From: AC-37 sp035275105
GTDB taxonomy: Bacteria; Actinomycetota; Thermoleophilia; Solirubrobacterales; Thermoleophilaceae
Length of the DNA stretch: 9,313 nucleotides
Assembly (NCBI GenBank): GCA_035275105.1
Contig: DATENL010000243.1
Coordinates: forward strand, 1-9,313
Reading direction: 5' to 3'
Part shown: positions 1-6,546 of the stretch, piece after piece
Numbering within the stretch: position 1 is the stretch's first letter
Layout: each line of letters starts with the position of its first letter
The notes under the pieces: generated by a model
Seen by the model: the letters and a program-made list of their open reading frames with translations, nothing else
The model's database searches: none
Told to the model about the DNA's origin: nothing
Program-made: the position numbers and the translations under genes

Positions 1-504
1 GACTGGGCGGCGATCGTGTTCTGGCACTCCCTCGAGCATCTCCGCGCGCCCGGCGCGGCCCTCGAGCACGCCGCCGGGCTGCTGCGCGAGGGCGGGTCGC
101 TCGTCGTCGCCGCGCCGAACGCGGCGAGTCTCCAGGCGCGCGCGTTCGGCGACCGCTGGCTGGCGCTCGACCTCCCGCGCCACCTCGTCCACATCCCGGC
201 GCGCGCCCTTCTGCGCCGCCTCGGCGAGGTGGGCATGCAGGTGACGCGCGTGAGCTACGTGCGCGGCGGTCAGGTCGTGTTCGGCTGGCTGCACGGGCTC
301 GTGGGGAGGGTGCCCGGCACGGCCGACTTCTACGACGCGGTCCGCAGGCCGGAGGCGCGCAGCGCGCCCGTCTCGCGCCGCACCAGGGCGATCACGCTCG
401 CCTCCGGGGCCGCGCTACTGCCCGTCGCCGCGCTCGCCGCCGGCGTGGAGGTCGCGGCGCGGAGGGGCGGCAGCGTCTACGTCGAGGCGACCCGCGCGCG
501 ATGA
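1..504 (+). CDS. Class I SAM-dependent methyltransferase, 3' part (5' end outside window)
   Basis: The frame is open from base 1, and the first methionine-type codon (GTG at 16) lies inside a conserved motif, so this is the C-terminal 167 residues of a longer protein. Visible are the post-motif-II block HSLEH (residues 9-13), the segment LLREGGSLVVAAPN (27-40) and the W-x-AL-x-LPRHLVHI stretch (53-65). This pattern is typical of Methyltransf_11/23-type enzymes in surface polysaccharide loci. The SAM-binding motif I (GxGxG) would lie upstream and is not seen. Near the C-terminus, residues 130-151 form one hydrophobic segment that could hold the enzyme at the membrane, followed by a short basic end. 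The stop codon overlaps the next start (ATGA, 501-504). The likely role is O- or C-methylation of a sugar or sugar-lipid; the substrate cannot be read from sequence. The fold is fairly certain, the substrate unknown. Confidence 0.85.
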   Translation, partial: DWAAIVFWHSLEHLRAPGAALEHAAGLLREGGSLVVAAPNAASLQARAFGDRWLALDLPRHLVHIPARALLRRLGEVGMQVTRVSYVRGGQVVFGWLHGLVGRVPGTADFYDAVRRPEARSAPVSRRTRAITLASGAALLPVAALAAGVEVAARRGGSVYVEATRAR

Positions 505-1250
505 GGGTCACCGGTGAGCGCGTTTCGACTCCGGCGGGAGGCTTCGGCCCGACCTGGCAGCGCCACGTGGCGGCGTACGCGGCCGCGGCCGAGCTCCTGC
601 CGGAGGGCCGCGTGCTCGACCTCGGCTGCGGCGTGGGCCACAGCTTTCACCTGCTTGCGCCGCGCGAGACCGTGGGCGTGGACGTTGCGGCCGGCGTCCT
701 CGCGGGCCAGGATCGCGAGACGCTCGTCGCCGACATGCGCGCGCTGCCGCTGCCCCAGGCAAGCTTCGCGTCGGTGCTTTCGGTTCAGTCGCTCGAGCAC
801 GTGCCGGACCCCGACCGGGTCGTTGCCGAGACGCGTCGCGTACTACGGCCCGGCGGCACCGCCGTCTTCGTGACCCCCAACCGGCTCACGTTCGGGCTGC
901 CCGGCGAGATAGTCGACCCGTACCACCACGTCGAGTTCGACGAGGCGTCGCTGCGCGCGGTGTGCGAGTCGCAGTTCGACTCGGTCGATCTCCGCGGTCT
1001 GTTCGGCTCGCCGCGCTACCTGGCGATCGTCGCCCGCGAGCGGGCCCGGCTTCGATCGATGGTGCGGCGCGACCCCCTGCGCCTTCGACGCCTCATGCCG
1101 CGCCGGCTGCGCCAGGCGGCGTACGACGCCATGCTGCGCCGCGAGCGCGCGGCCGCCGGCGCCGACGAGCTCGCCATCGACGTGTCGGACTTCGAGCTGC
1201 GCGACGGGCCGCTCGCCGAGTCGCTCGACCTGGTCGCGATCTGCCGGTGA
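501..1250 (+). CDS. Class I SAM-dependent methyltransferase (Methyltransf_11 type), complete, 249 aa
   Basis: A complete Rossmann-fold methyltransferase. Motif I VLDLGCGVGHS is at residues 38-48, and the acidic ribose-binding residue is probably D61 in VGVDVA. The motif II region is VLSVQSLEHVPDP (92-104), then LRPGGTAVFVTPN (115-127) and YHHVEFD (141-147), all in the usual order and spacing. After the core, residues about 170-225 are strongly basic and arginine-rich, which may help peripheral contact with membrane or a lipid-linked substrate (inference). The ATG at 501 is chosen because it overlaps the previous stop (ATGA) and puts motif I at the usual distance from the N-terminus. Only a weak GAGG (484-487) lies upstream. 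The 3' end overlaps the next gene by GTGA (1247-1250). It probably methylates a sugar residue or precursor of the surface glycan made by this locus. It looks like a different subfamily from its upstream neighbour. Confidence 0.88.
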   Translation: MRVTGERVSTPAGGFGPTWQRHVAAYAAAAELLPEGRVLDLGCGVGHSFHLLAPRETVGVDVAAGVLAGQDRETLVADMRALPLPQASFASVLSVQSLEHVPDPDRVVAETRRVLRPGGTAVFVTPNRLTFGLPGEIVDPYHHVEFDEASLRAVCESQFDSVDLRGLFGSPRYLAIVARERARLRSMVRRDPLRLRRLMPRRLRQAAYDAMLRRERAAAGADELAIDVSDFELRDGPLAESLDLVAICR

Positions 1251-2461
1251 GCACCCGCGCCCACCACTACCCGCTGATGGACTCGATGCGCGGGATCGCG
1301 GTGATCGCGGTCGTGGCCACGCACACGTCGTTCTTCGTCGCGCTGAAGGGCGTGCACGCAACCCAGGTGCGGTTCGGCTTCATCAGCGTGACGGTGTTCT
1401 TCATGCTGTCGGCGTTCCTCCTCTACGGGCCGTTCGTGCACGCCCGGCTGGCCGATCGGCTCCCACCGGCCACGGGCGCCTTCGCGTGGCGGCGATTCCT
1501 GCGCGTGGTGCCCGCCTACTACGTGGCGCTGACGGTGATCGCGATCGTGCTCGGGCTGTCGTACGTCTTCAGCGTCGAGGGCATCGCGACCTTCTACGGC
1601 TTCGCGCAGGTGTACCGGCCCGACTGGGTCCTGCGCGGGCTCCCGCAGGCGTGGACCCTGTGCGTGGAGGTCGTCTTCTACGCCCTGCTGCCGGTGTGGA
1701 GCGCGATGATGCGCCGGCTGCGCGCGACCTCCGTGGCCCAGAAGGTCCGGCAGGAGCTGATCGCATGCGGCATCGTGGTGCTGCTCAGCCTGGCCTACAA
1801 GCTGGCGATCACCATCAGCGGCGCCATCGACGGTCACTACGGCCGCCCGCTCCAGCTCAACTTCCTCACGTTCATGGACGACTTCGCCATCGGCATGGCG
1901 CTCGCCACGATCGCGGCCCGCTACCAGCTCGGCGGCGAGAGGGAGCCGCGAGCGCTGAGGGTGCTCGACCGCTACCCGTCGGTCGCCTGGGCCGTGGGTG
2001 GCGTGGCGCTGGGGATCGGGGTCATCACCCTCGGCCTGCTGGGCCAGGTGGGGGACCTCCGCACGAACGGAGCGCCGTACGTGGTCCGGCACTACCTGAT
2101 CGAGATCATCGCGATGGGGCTGCTCCTGCCCGCGATGTTCGGCGACCCGGCGCACGGGGTCCTCCGGCGGCTCTTGGCCTGGAGGCCGCTTCTCTACGTC
2201 GGCATGGTCTCGTACGGCATCTACCTCTGGCACCTCGCCGTCCTCGACCAGCTTGCTCGCTGGGACTTCAGGGGGCTCGGTGGCGACCGGAGCGTGGTCT
2301 GGTTCGCCGCTGCGTTTCCGATCTCGCTCGTGCTCGCGACGATCAGCTACTACGCGATCGAGCGCCCGTTCCTGTCGCTCAAGGGCCGCGTGCGAGGGCG
2401 CCCCCATCCGAGCTCCGGCGAGGCCGTGTCAGAGCCCGCCCCGATCCTGCCGCGGTCCTGA
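1247..2461 (+). CDS. Membrane acyltransferase, AT3 family (OafA/YrhL type), 404 aa
   Basis: An integral-membrane AT3 protein, a family that moves acyl groups (often acetyl) from the cytoplasm onto extracytoplasmic sugars. The family signature R-x10-H is at R15 and H26 in the first helix. Other family blocks are QAWTLCVE..FY..LPV (134-150, with E141), SYGIYLWHLAV (322-332, with H329) and the closing SYYAIERP (367-374). About ten hydrophobic helices fill residues 15-370, and no SGNH domain is fused at the C-terminus. The usual SGF near the second helix reads SAF (55-57). The frame is open further upstream, but GTG 1247 is chosen: it overlaps the previous stop (GTGA) and gives R15/H26 at the same positions as in the paralog at 3777-4967. 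A hydrophilic tail (379-404) ends with EAVSEPAPILPRS, a motif shared with that paralog. It probably O-acylates the surface glycan; acyl donor and acceptor are unknown. Confidence 0.88.
   Translation: MSTRAHHYPLMDSMRGIAVIAVVATHTSFFVALKGVHATQVRFGFISVTVFFMLSAFLLYGPFVHARLADRLPPATGAFAWRRFLRVVPAYYVALTVIAIVLGLSYVFSVEGIATFYGFAQVYRPDWVLRGLPQAWTLCVEVVFYALLPVWSAMMRRLRATSVAQKVRQELIACGIVVLLSLAYKLAITISGAIDGHYGRPLQLNFLTFMDDFAIGMALATIAARYQLGGEREPRALRVLDRYPSVAWAVGGVALGIGVITLGLLGQVGDLRTNGAPYVVRHYLIEIIAMGLLLPAMFGDPAHGVLRRLLAWRPLLYVGMVSYGIYLWHLAVLDQLARWDFRGLGGDRSVVWFAAAFPISLVLATISYYAIERPFLSLKGRVRGRPHPSSGEAVSEPAPILPRS
2458..2461 (+). other. Inferred CTG start overlapping a TGA stop (CTGA)
   Basis: The acyltransferase gene ends with TGA at 2459-2461. 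In the frame of the following glycosyltransferase the only start-like codon at the junction is CTG 2458-2460. The same 4-base overlap occurs with ATGA or GTGA at the junctions 501, 1247, 3777 and 7776, which favours CTG as a rare start used by termination-reinitiation. No Shine-Dalgarno sequence is visible just upstream. The alternative is GTG 2497, 13 codons later, which would remove the basic N-terminus and half of the first hydrophobic helix. Confidence 0.5.
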
Positions 2462-3780
2462 AGCGGATCCCGTTCCCAGTCGCTCTCGCCGGCATCGTGC
2501 TGGTCGGTCTCGCGCTGCGGCTTCTCTACGCCCATTTCCTCGCCGTCGGCGGCGGGCGCGGCGACGACGTCTGGTACCACACGATGGCCAACGCGATCGC
2601 GAACGGGCACGGGCTTCGGGTGCCGCGCGACTACCTGCTCGGGCAGGGCGCGCTCACCGATTACTCCGGCCAGAGCGTTCCCACCGCGTACCACCCGCCG
2701 CTGTTCCCCGCGCTGCTCGCGATCCCGTCCAAGCTCGGCCTCACGTCATACGCCGCGCACCGCGCGGTCGGCTGCGCGATGGGCGCGGCGACGGTGGCGG
2801 TTGTCGGCCTGGCGGGCAGGCGGTTGGCCGGCGACCGCCTCGGTCTGGTCGCTGCCGCGCTGGCGGCGGTCTACCTCCCGGCGATCGGGAACGAGTCGGT
2901 CCTGATGAGCGAGTCGCTCTACGGGCTCACGATCGCCGCGACCATCCTCGCCGCCCTGTGGGCGATCGAGCGGCCGACGGCGCGCCGCGCCGCCGTGCTG
3001 GGCGGCGCGATCGGGCTCGCGGTCCTGACGCGCGCCGAGGCCCTCCTCCTGCTCGCGCTGCTCGTGCCGTTCGTGGTTCGCCGCGCGCCGGCTCGCCGCC
3101 TGCGGCTCGCCGCGGTCGCCGTACTCGCGACGGCCGTCGTGGTGGCGCCGTGGTGCGTCCGCAACACACTGGAGTTCGACCGCCTCGTGGGCGTCAGCAC
3201 CGGTGACGGCGGGGTCCTGGCGGGCGCGAACAACGACGACGCGTACCGCGGGCCGCAGGCCGGCGCATGGAACCTCGGCGGCCTCAGGCTGCCGCCGTCG
3301 GCGGGCGCCGACCGCTTCGACGACGCCGCGCTGTCGGCGCGCCTGCGCCGCAAGGGGCTCGACTACGCGGGTGACCACGCCGGGCGGCTCGTGCCGGTGA
3401 TCGCCATCCGCGTGCTCCGCACGTGGAGTGCGTGGCCGCTCGACCCTGACGAGAAGGTCACCTACAACGCGTTCGTCGGCGGCCGCGACAGCGGCGCGGA
3501 GTGGGCGGCCCTGCTGATGGGCTGGGTCGTGATGGCGCTCGCGGTCGCCGGCGCGGTCGCGCTTCGCCGCCGCGGCCTGCCGCTCGCGCCGTTGGTCGCC
3601 CCGATCGCGATGGTCACGGTGGTGAGCGCGCTCTTCTTCGGCGACGTCCGTTTCCGGGAGGCGGCCGACGTCAGTCTCGTGCTGCTGGCGGCCGTGGCGC
3701 TGACTCGGCTGCCGCTTCCCGGCGGCGCGAGCGACGGCGTGGCGGCTCCGCGAGCGACTACGCTGGCCGGCGGGCGATGA
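2458..3780 (+). CDS. GT39-like polytopic membrane glycosyltransferase, about 440 aa
   Basis: A polytopic membrane protein with the layout of the ArnT/PMT (GT39, GT-C fold) group, which uses polyprenyl-phosphate-linked sugars on the outer membrane face. With the CTG start, helix 1 is residues 7-29 and the first outer loop carries the acidic pair D36-D37 in DDVWYHTMANAIANG. This is followed by PTAYHPPLFPALLA (75-88), MSESLYGL (150-157), TRAEALLLL (191-199), PWCVRNTLEF (231-240) with STGDGG.LAGANND just after, and FGDVRFR (394-400) before the last helix. These blocks recur in bacterial GT39-like proteins. The open frame runs far upstream inside the previous gene, and that part is a shadow. No ATG, GTG or TTG lies near the junction; CTG 2458 overlaps the previous stop (CTGA) and gives an intact first helix, whereas GTG 2497 would cut into it. 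The stop overlaps the next ATG. Donor and acceptor are unknown. Confidence 0.8.
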   Translation: MKRIPFPVALAGIVLVGLALRLLYAHFLAVGGGRGDDVWYHTMANAIANGHGLRVPRDYLLGQGALTDYSGQSVPTAYHPPLFPALLAIPSKLGLTSYAAHRAVGCAMGAATVAVVGLAGRRLAGDRLGLVAAALAAVYLPAIGNESVLMSESLYGLTIAATILAALWAIERPTARRAAVLGGAIGLAVLTRAEALLLLALLVPFVVRRAPARRLRLAAVAVLATAVVVAPWCVRNTLEFDRLVGVSTGDGGVLAGANNDDAYRGPQAGAWNLGGLRLPPSAGADRFDDAALSARLRRKGLDYAGDHAGRLVPVIAIRVLRTWSAWPLDPDEKVTYNAFVGGRDSGAEWAALLMGWVVMALAVAGAVALRRRGLPLAPLVAPIAMVTVVSALFFGDVRFREAADVSLVLLAAVALTRLPLPGGASDGVAAPRATTLAGGR

Positions 3781-4967
3781 ACGCGCGCGCGACCCGCTTT
3801 CCCCTGTTCGACTCGCTGCGTGCGATCGCCGCGCTCTGCATCTTCGGGACCCACGTCTACGCGGTGCTCCAGGGCGGTGCGGGCGGGACCTTCGGGTCCG
3901 CCGCGCAGCACCTCGACGTCGGCGTCTACATCTTCTTCGCGATCTCCGGCTTCCTGCTGTACCGCCCGTTCGTGCGCGCGCGCCTGCGCGACGAGACCCC
4001 GCCGCGGGCCCGCGCCTACGGCTGGCGGCGGATCCTGCGAATCGGGCCGGCGTACTGGGTCGCGCTCACGGTCGTGGCGATCTGGCTGCCGCTCGGTGAG
4101 GTGAACGACCTCGACAAGGCGCCGTGGCTGTACCTGTTCGGCCAGTCCTATCAGTGGGACACGGCGATCGGGGGCCTGTCGCAGGCGTGGAGCCTGTGCG
4201 TGGAGGCCGGCTTCTACGTCTTCCTCCCGATCTGGGCGTTCGGGATGCGCTCGCTGCCGCTCCGCGGCGCCCGCTCGCGGTTGCGCGCGGAGCTCGCGGG
4301 CCTGGGCGTGCTGGCGCTGGCGGGGTTCGCGTTCACGAAGCTCGCGCTCGTGGGCGGCGCGGTCGACGAGTTCGGTCGCTGGCCGCTGCACCTCACGCTC
4401 CCCTGCTTCCTCCAGGTGTTCGCGATCGGCATGTGCATCGCGGTGTTGAGCGTCTGGTACGAGGACCGCGAGCTGCCGCGCTGGCTGCGCCCGGTGGACC
4501 GGTTCCCCGCGATCCCGTGGGTGGCGGCGTTGGCCGCGTTCTGGGTCACCACCCAGCTGAGCCACGACGGGCACGAGGGCCGGGTGAACGACGCGCACTA
4601 CCTCGAGCGGACCGCGCTGTACGCGATCGTCGGCGCCGGCATCGTGTTGCCCGCGGTCTTCGGCGACCAGGCGCGCGGCCTCGTCAGGCGGCTGCTGGCG
4701 AACCGCGCCCTGCTGGGCGTCGGCCTCGTGTCGTACTCCCTGTTCCTATACCACGTGGCCGTGCTCGTCCAGGTGAAGCGCTGGGACCTGCCGGCCGGGA
4801 CCCTCGTTGCCCTCGCCGGCTCGCTCGCCATCGCCACGCTGAGCTACTACGCGATCGAGCGGCCGGCACTGCGCCTCAAGCGCCTCGTCAAGGCGCGGCC
4901 GGATTCGCGTGAGGCGATCGCCGAGCCGGCACCGGTAACGCCACCCCGCGTCACGCAGCCCAGCTGA
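3777..4967 (+). CDS. Membrane acyltransferase, AT3 family, second paralog, 396 aa
   Basis: A second AT3 protein, clearly paralogous to the one at 1247-2461. The family pair R15 and H26 (R-x10-H) sits in helix 1 after a matching PL-x-DS start. AISGFLLYRPF (55-65) has the canonical SGF. Next come QAWSLCVEAGFY..LPIW (136-153, E143), VSYSLFLYHVAVL (318-330, H326) and SYYAIERP (356-363). Helices fill residues 15-360, with no SGNH domain. The tail has EAIAEPAPVTPPRVTQPS (379-396), matching the tail motif of the first paralog. The open frame extends upstream, but ATG 3777 is chosen because it overlaps the previous stop (ATGA) and aligns the N-termini of both paralogs. Its likely role is trans-membrane O-acylation of a glycan residue, perhaps a different position or sugar from the first paralog (inference). 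A three-base gap separates it from the next gene. Confidence 0.88.
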   Translation: MNARATRFPLFDSLRAIAALCIFGTHVYAVLQGGAGGTFGSAAQHLDVGVYIFFAISGFLLYRPFVRARLRDETPPRARAYGWRRILRIGPAYWVALTVVAIWLPLGEVNDLDKAPWLYLFGQSYQWDTAIGGLSQAWSLCVEAGFYVFLPIWAFGMRSLPLRGARSRLRAELAGLGVLALAGFAFTKLALVGGAVDEFGRWPLHLTLPCFLQVFAIGMCIAVLSVWYEDRELPRWLRPVDRFPAIPWVAALAAFWVTTQLSHDGHEGRVNDAHYLERTALYAIVGAGIVLPAVFGDQARGLVRRLLANRALLGVGLVSYSLFLYHVAVLVQVKRWDLPAGTLVALAGSLAIATLSYYAIERPALRLKRLVKARPDSREAIAEPAPVTPPRVTQPS

Positions 4968-4970
4968 GCG

Positions 4971-6512
4971 GTGGACGTAGCTCCAGCACGGCCGTGGCTG
5001 GCCCCGGCGCTCCTGTTCGCGGGCGCGGCGCTGATCGCCGGCTTCACGCTGCTGCGGGGCGTCGACCCGTTCGACGAGGGGCTGATGCTGAGCGCTGCGC
5101 GGCGCGTGGCCGACGGGCAGCTGCCGTACGACGACTTCCTGTGGAGCTACGGCCCGGGCCAGCCCTATCTGCTGGCCGCTCTTCAGGACCTGTTCGGGGC
5201 GTCGCTGTTGTGGTGGCGCCTGCTCTGGATGCTCGCGACCGCCGGCACGGCCGTCGTGGCCTACGCGCTCGTCCGGCCGAGCGCCGGGCCGCGCTGGGCG
5301 CTCGCGTCGTGGCTCGCGGTCGCCTGCGCGCTCGCGCAGCCGCGGACGGCCAACCCGTTCCCCTTCGCGTTGCTCGCGGCAATGGGGGCGCTGCTGGTCG
5401 TCACGCGGGACGACCGGTCGCCGCGCTCGCGCGCCGTGGCGGCCGGGCTGCTGCTCGCGGTCGCGGCCGCCTTCCGGCTCGACTTCGCGCTCTACGGCGC
5501 CGCGGCGGTGGTGGTCACGCTCGGGCTCTCGACATGCAGCGTGCGGCCGGCTCTCGAGTGCGCCGCCGTCGCGATCGGCGGGGCGCTGCTCGCGTACATC
5601 CCGTTCGCGGTCGCCGTCGGGCCGGGCGACCTGTACGACTCGCTGGTGGCCACGTCGCTGCGCGAGCGCGACTACTGGACGCTGCCGTTTCCGTGGTCCT
5701 ATGGCGGGTCCGTCGCGTCCCCGAAGGGCCTCAAGCACCTGCTCGACTTCTACGTCCCGGCCCTGCTGCTCGCGGGTGTGGCGGTGGGCGCCGCGGCGAC
5801 CCTCGTCCGCGCCCTCCGCGACCGGCGGCTGCCGCCGGCGTGGTCGGGACTGGTCGTGTTCGGGGTCGGGTCGCTGTCCTACCTGCTGTCGCGCACCGAC
5901 GAGTTCCACACGCTCCCGCTGATCGCCGTCCTCGCGGTCCTGCTCCCGCTCGCGGCGGCCTGGGGGCGGCGCCGGGAGGAGGCGCTCGGACGGGCGCTCG
6001 CCGCCGCCGCCGCGCTCGTCTTCGCCCTGCTCCTCGTGCACGGCGTGGCCAACCGTGCCTCAGCCCTTCTCAGGCCCGAATCCACGTCGGCGCTCCGCGT
6101 GGGCCCGGCCGACGGCGTGCGCGCCAGGCCGGAGGAGGCGCGCGCCCTCGAGCGGGTCGTCGCGTTCGTCCACAGGCGCGTGCCCGCGGGCGAGCCGATC
6201 TACGTCGCGCCGGCGCGGAGCGACCTCGTCCGGTTCACGAACCCGCTCGTCTACGTGGCGGCCGACCGCGACAACGCGACCGACCGCGACCACGGCCTCA
6301 TCGCGCGCGCCGGAACGCAGCGAAGGATCGTGCGTCAGCTCGAGCGGGCACGGCCGCGAGTCGTGGTGCGCTGGACGGACCCGATCGGCTCGCGCCGCGA
6401 GCCGAACCTGCGCGGTCGCCCGAGCGGGGTGCACCTGCTCGACGACTGGCTTCGCCGCAACTACCGGCTCGCGGAGCGGCTGTTCCACTACGACTTGTTG
6501 GTTCCGCGCTGA
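4971..6512 (+). CDS. GT39-like polytopic membrane protein with soluble C-terminal domain, 513 aa
   Basis: A large membrane protein whose first outer loop carries D35-E36 in DPFDEGLMLSAARRVADGQLP, followed by YDDFLWSYGPGQPYLLAAL (53-71). This acidic motif and the Y-x-DF....GPG block are typical of GT-C glycosyltransferases related to GT39. About ten hydrophobic segments follow to residue 365. The last 148 residues (366-513) are hydrophilic and look like an extracytoplasmic domain. It contains VVAFVHRRVPAGEPIYVAP, then FTNPLVYVAADRDNATD (422-438), and then a region alternating basic residues with short strands (RPRVVVRW). The GTG start at 4971 lies 3 bases after the previous stop. It belongs to a different subfamily from the GT39-like gene at 2458, because their loop motifs do not match. 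It probably transfers a sugar from a polyprenyl-phosphate donor; the substrate is unknown, and a non-catalytic role cannot be excluded. Confidence 0.75.
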   Translation: MDVAPARPWLAPALLFAGAALIAGFTLLRGVDPFDEGLMLSAARRVADGQLPYDDFLWSYGPGQPYLLAALQDLFGASLLWWRLLWMLATAGTAVVAYALVRPSAGPRWALASWLAVACALAQPRTANPFPFALLAAMGALLVVTRDDRSPRSRAVAAGLLLAVAAAFRLDFALYGAAAVVVTLGLSTCSVRPALECAAVAIGGALLAYIPFAVAVGPGDLYDSLVATSLRERDYWTLPFPWSYGGSVASPKGLKHLLDFYVPALLLAGVAVGAAATLVRALRDRRLPPAWSGLVVFGVGSLSYLLSRTDEFHTLPLIAVLAVLLPLAAAWGRRREEALGRALAAAAALVFALLLVHGVANRASALLRPESTSALRVGPADGVRARPEEARALERVVAFVHRRVPAGEPIYVAPARSDLVRFTNPLVYVAADRDNATDRDHGLIARAGTQRRIVRQLERARPRVVVRWTDPIGSRREPNLRGRPSGVHLLDDWLRRNYRLAERLFHYDLLVPR

Positions 6513-6522
6513 CGGCTAACCT
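6495..6522 (+). promoter_or_regulatory. Weak promoter candidate ahead of the GT4 gene
   Basis: TTGTTG (6495-6500) and TAACCT (6517-6522) are separated by 16 bases and lie 25 bases before ATG 6547. TAACCT fits the actinobacterial -10 pattern TAnnnT and TTGTTG partly fits TTGACA. The -35 lies inside the end of the preceding gene. This is the only junction of the plus-strand block with a real spacer (34 bases), so an internal promoter here is plausible. In sequence this GC-rich an AT-richer hexamer stands out, but chance is possible. Confidence 0.3.
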
Positions 6523-6546
6523 CGAATCGCCCCACCCGCGCTCGCC

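Noticed and set aside
1016..2407. Long minus-strand open frame (463 codons) antisense to the first acyltransferase
   Set aside because: The translation is rich in R, H, E, D, Q and P, has no hydrophobic core or recognisable motif, and mirrors the plus-strand codon bias. The plus strand carries clear AT3 motifs. It is a GC-rich shadow.
1486..2457. Upstream extension of the first GT39-like frame inside the acyltransferase gene
   Set aside because: The frame is open, but the translation is proline- and arginine-rich with no family similarity, while the other frame there encodes the AT3 protein. It is not a fusion or a frameshift.
3759..3764. TACGCT as a -10 element before the second acyltransferase
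   Set aside because: It fits TAnnnT and lies 12 bases before the ATG, but no -35-like sequence is present at the right distance and it lies inside the preceding gene. The ATGA overlap already explains expression.
4746..6041. Minus-strand open frame of 431 codons opposite the second GT39-like gene
   Set aside because: A highly charged, repetitive translation with no motif; the opposite strand encodes a well-formed polytopic membrane protein.
6264..6295. Short direct repeat gaccgcgac inside the second GT39-like gene
   Set aside because: Two copies of a 9-base, codon-phased GC-rich string encoding D-R-D within a plausible domain; expected from codon bias.
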